Assembly: GCA_013693915.1 (NCBI GenBank)
Contig: CP059264.1
Coordinates: 3,396,694-3,402,551 of the forward strand
Direction of reading: 5' to 3'
Source: Dechloromonas sp.
GTDB taxonomy: Bacteria; Pseudomonadota; Gammaproteobacteria; Burkholderiales; Rhodocyclaceae
Length of the DNA: 5,858 nt
In this document: in pieces, positions 5,253-5,858 of the stretch
Position numbering within the stretch: the first letter of the stretch is position 1
Layout of the letters: the number at the start of each line of letters is the position of its first letter
Notes under the pieces: model-generated
The model's database searches: none
What the model saw: the letters and a program-made list of their open reading frames with translations, nothing else
What the model was told of the DNA's origin: nothing
Made by a program: the position numbers and the translations under genes

Positions 5253-5258
5253 TAAACT
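5253..5258 (+). promoter_or_regulatory. Possible -10 box for tcdA
   Basis: TAAACT (four of six -10 bases) lies about 90 bases before the tcdA start, diverging from the ispB promoter. No good -35 box was found 16-18 bases upstream, so this is weak. Confidence 0.25.
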
Positions 5259-5346
5259 CGCCCGGATATGACCCGACTGCAGGAATTGACCATGATCCCC
5301 CGTTCTTCGGCGCAAGGCAGGTGCCGCTTGCCGACGGCGAAGAACC

Positions 5347-5858
5347 GTGGAAGCTGATTACGAACGCCGCTTCGGCGGCGTCGCCCGCCTTTACGGCACC
5401 GCGGCAGCCGAGAAACTGAGGAATGCCAGCGTCTGCGTCGTCGGCGTCGGCGGCGTCGGCTCGTGGGCGCTGGAGGCGCTGGCGCGAAGCGGAATCGGCC
5501 GGCTTGCCGCGGTCGACCTCGACATGGTGGCGGAATCCAATACCAACCGCCAGGTTCATGCCCTCGGCGACATCTACGGCAAGGCCAAGGTCGACGCGAT
5601 GGCCGAGCGCATGCGCGCGATCAATCCGGACTGCCGGGTCGATTGCGTCGAGGATTTCGTGACGCCCGCGAATGTGGCCGAGGTGCTGCAGCCGCACTTC
5701 GACGTCGTCATCGACGCCATCGACCAGGCGCGCGCCAAGGCGGCGATGATCGCCCATTGCCGGCGCCACGACATCCCGATCGTCGTCGCCGGCGCCGCCG
5801 GCGGCCAGAGCGACCCGACCCAGGTGCGGCTCGGCGACCTGGCGCTGACCGTGCAGGA
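5347..5858 (+). CDS. tcdA: tRNA threonylcarbamoyladenosine dehydratase (partial, N-terminal 170 residues)
   Basis: TcdA (CsdL/YgdL) is an E1-like ATP-dependent enzyme. It dehydrates t6A at position 37 of ANN-decoding tRNAs to cyclic t6A. The frame opens with GTG 5347 (VEADYERRFGGVARLYG) and runs off the right edge; the family is about 270 residues, so roughly 100 are missing. Visible features are the nucleotide-binding loop VVGVGGVGSW (31-40, Gly33, Gly35, Gly36, Gly38), Asp57/Asp59 in VDLD, and ESNTNRQVHAL (63-73). Lys81, VIDAIDQARAKAA (121-133) and AGAAGGQSDPTQ (148-159) follow, all typical of TcdA rather than ThiF or MoeB. No in-frame ATG exists between an upstream TGA (5293-5295) and the GTG, so GTG is the most likely start. 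Its ribosome site is poor (GAAG-like). Two ATGs upstream (5268, 5292) are in another frame. The gene diverges from ispB. Confidence 0.93.
   Translation, partial: MEADYERRFGGVARLYGTAAAEKLRNASVCVVGVGGVGSWALEALARSGIGRLAAVDLDMVAESNTNRQVHALGDIYGKAKVDAMAERMRAINPDCRVDCVEDFVTPANVAEVLQPHFDVVIDAIDQARAKAAMIAHCRRHDIPIVVAGAAGGQSDPTQVRLGDLALTVQ

Noticed and set aside
5203..5769. A 188-codon minus-strand frame opposite tcdA and the ispB-tcdA spacer.
   Set aside because: Antisense shadow of tcdA; it would also run through the ispB promoter.

Overview
The window is GC-rich, gene-dense bacterial chromosome. The proteins read most like a betaproteobacterium, possibly of the Rhodocyclales. This is inferred from the gene families, codon bias and the ispB/tRNA-Pro pairing, not from any rRNA or marker comparison. 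No mobile element, CRISPR array or rRNA was seen. Almost everything lies on the minus strand; only the tcdA-like gene at the right edge is on the plus strand.

Left third, read right to left: a three-gene cluster (3099 to 2063) of two small unrecognised proteins followed by a YfbU-family protein. Next is a 205-base spacer, an FmdE-family protein (1857 to 1249), and fadD, a long-chain acyl-CoA synthetase (from 1173) that runs off the left edge after 391 residues. fadD has a plausible promoter of its own in the 75-base gap behind the FmdE gene.

Middle: a secreted, Ala/Lys/Pro-rich low-complexity protein (3764 to 3408) forms a self-contained unit. It has a sigma70-like promoter at 3815-3787, a strong Shine-Dalgarno and a perfect 21-bp terminator hairpin at 3353-3399. 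The spacer from 3100 to 3352 must hold the promoter of the YfbU cluster. It contains a clear inverted and direct repeat near 3166-3197 that could be an operator.

Right third: ispB (polyprenyl, probably octaprenyl, diphosphate synthase) is followed 18 bases later by tRNA-Pro(CGG) with an encoded CCA and a textbook terminator. A promoter-like AT-rich patch in the last codons of ispB may drive the tRNA. ispB has a TTGACG-17-TAACAT promoter and probably starts at a TTG at 5143. Diverging from it is the first 170 codons of tcdA, the t6A37 dehydratase that makes cyclic t6A.

The core genes (fadD, ispB, tRNA-Pro, tcdA) are ordinary housekeeping functions in lipid activation, quinone side-chain synthesis and tRNA biology. 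The least explained part is the small-gene/YfbU cluster and its upstream repeat region. The orphan FmdE-like protein and the Ala/Lys-rich exported protein come next.
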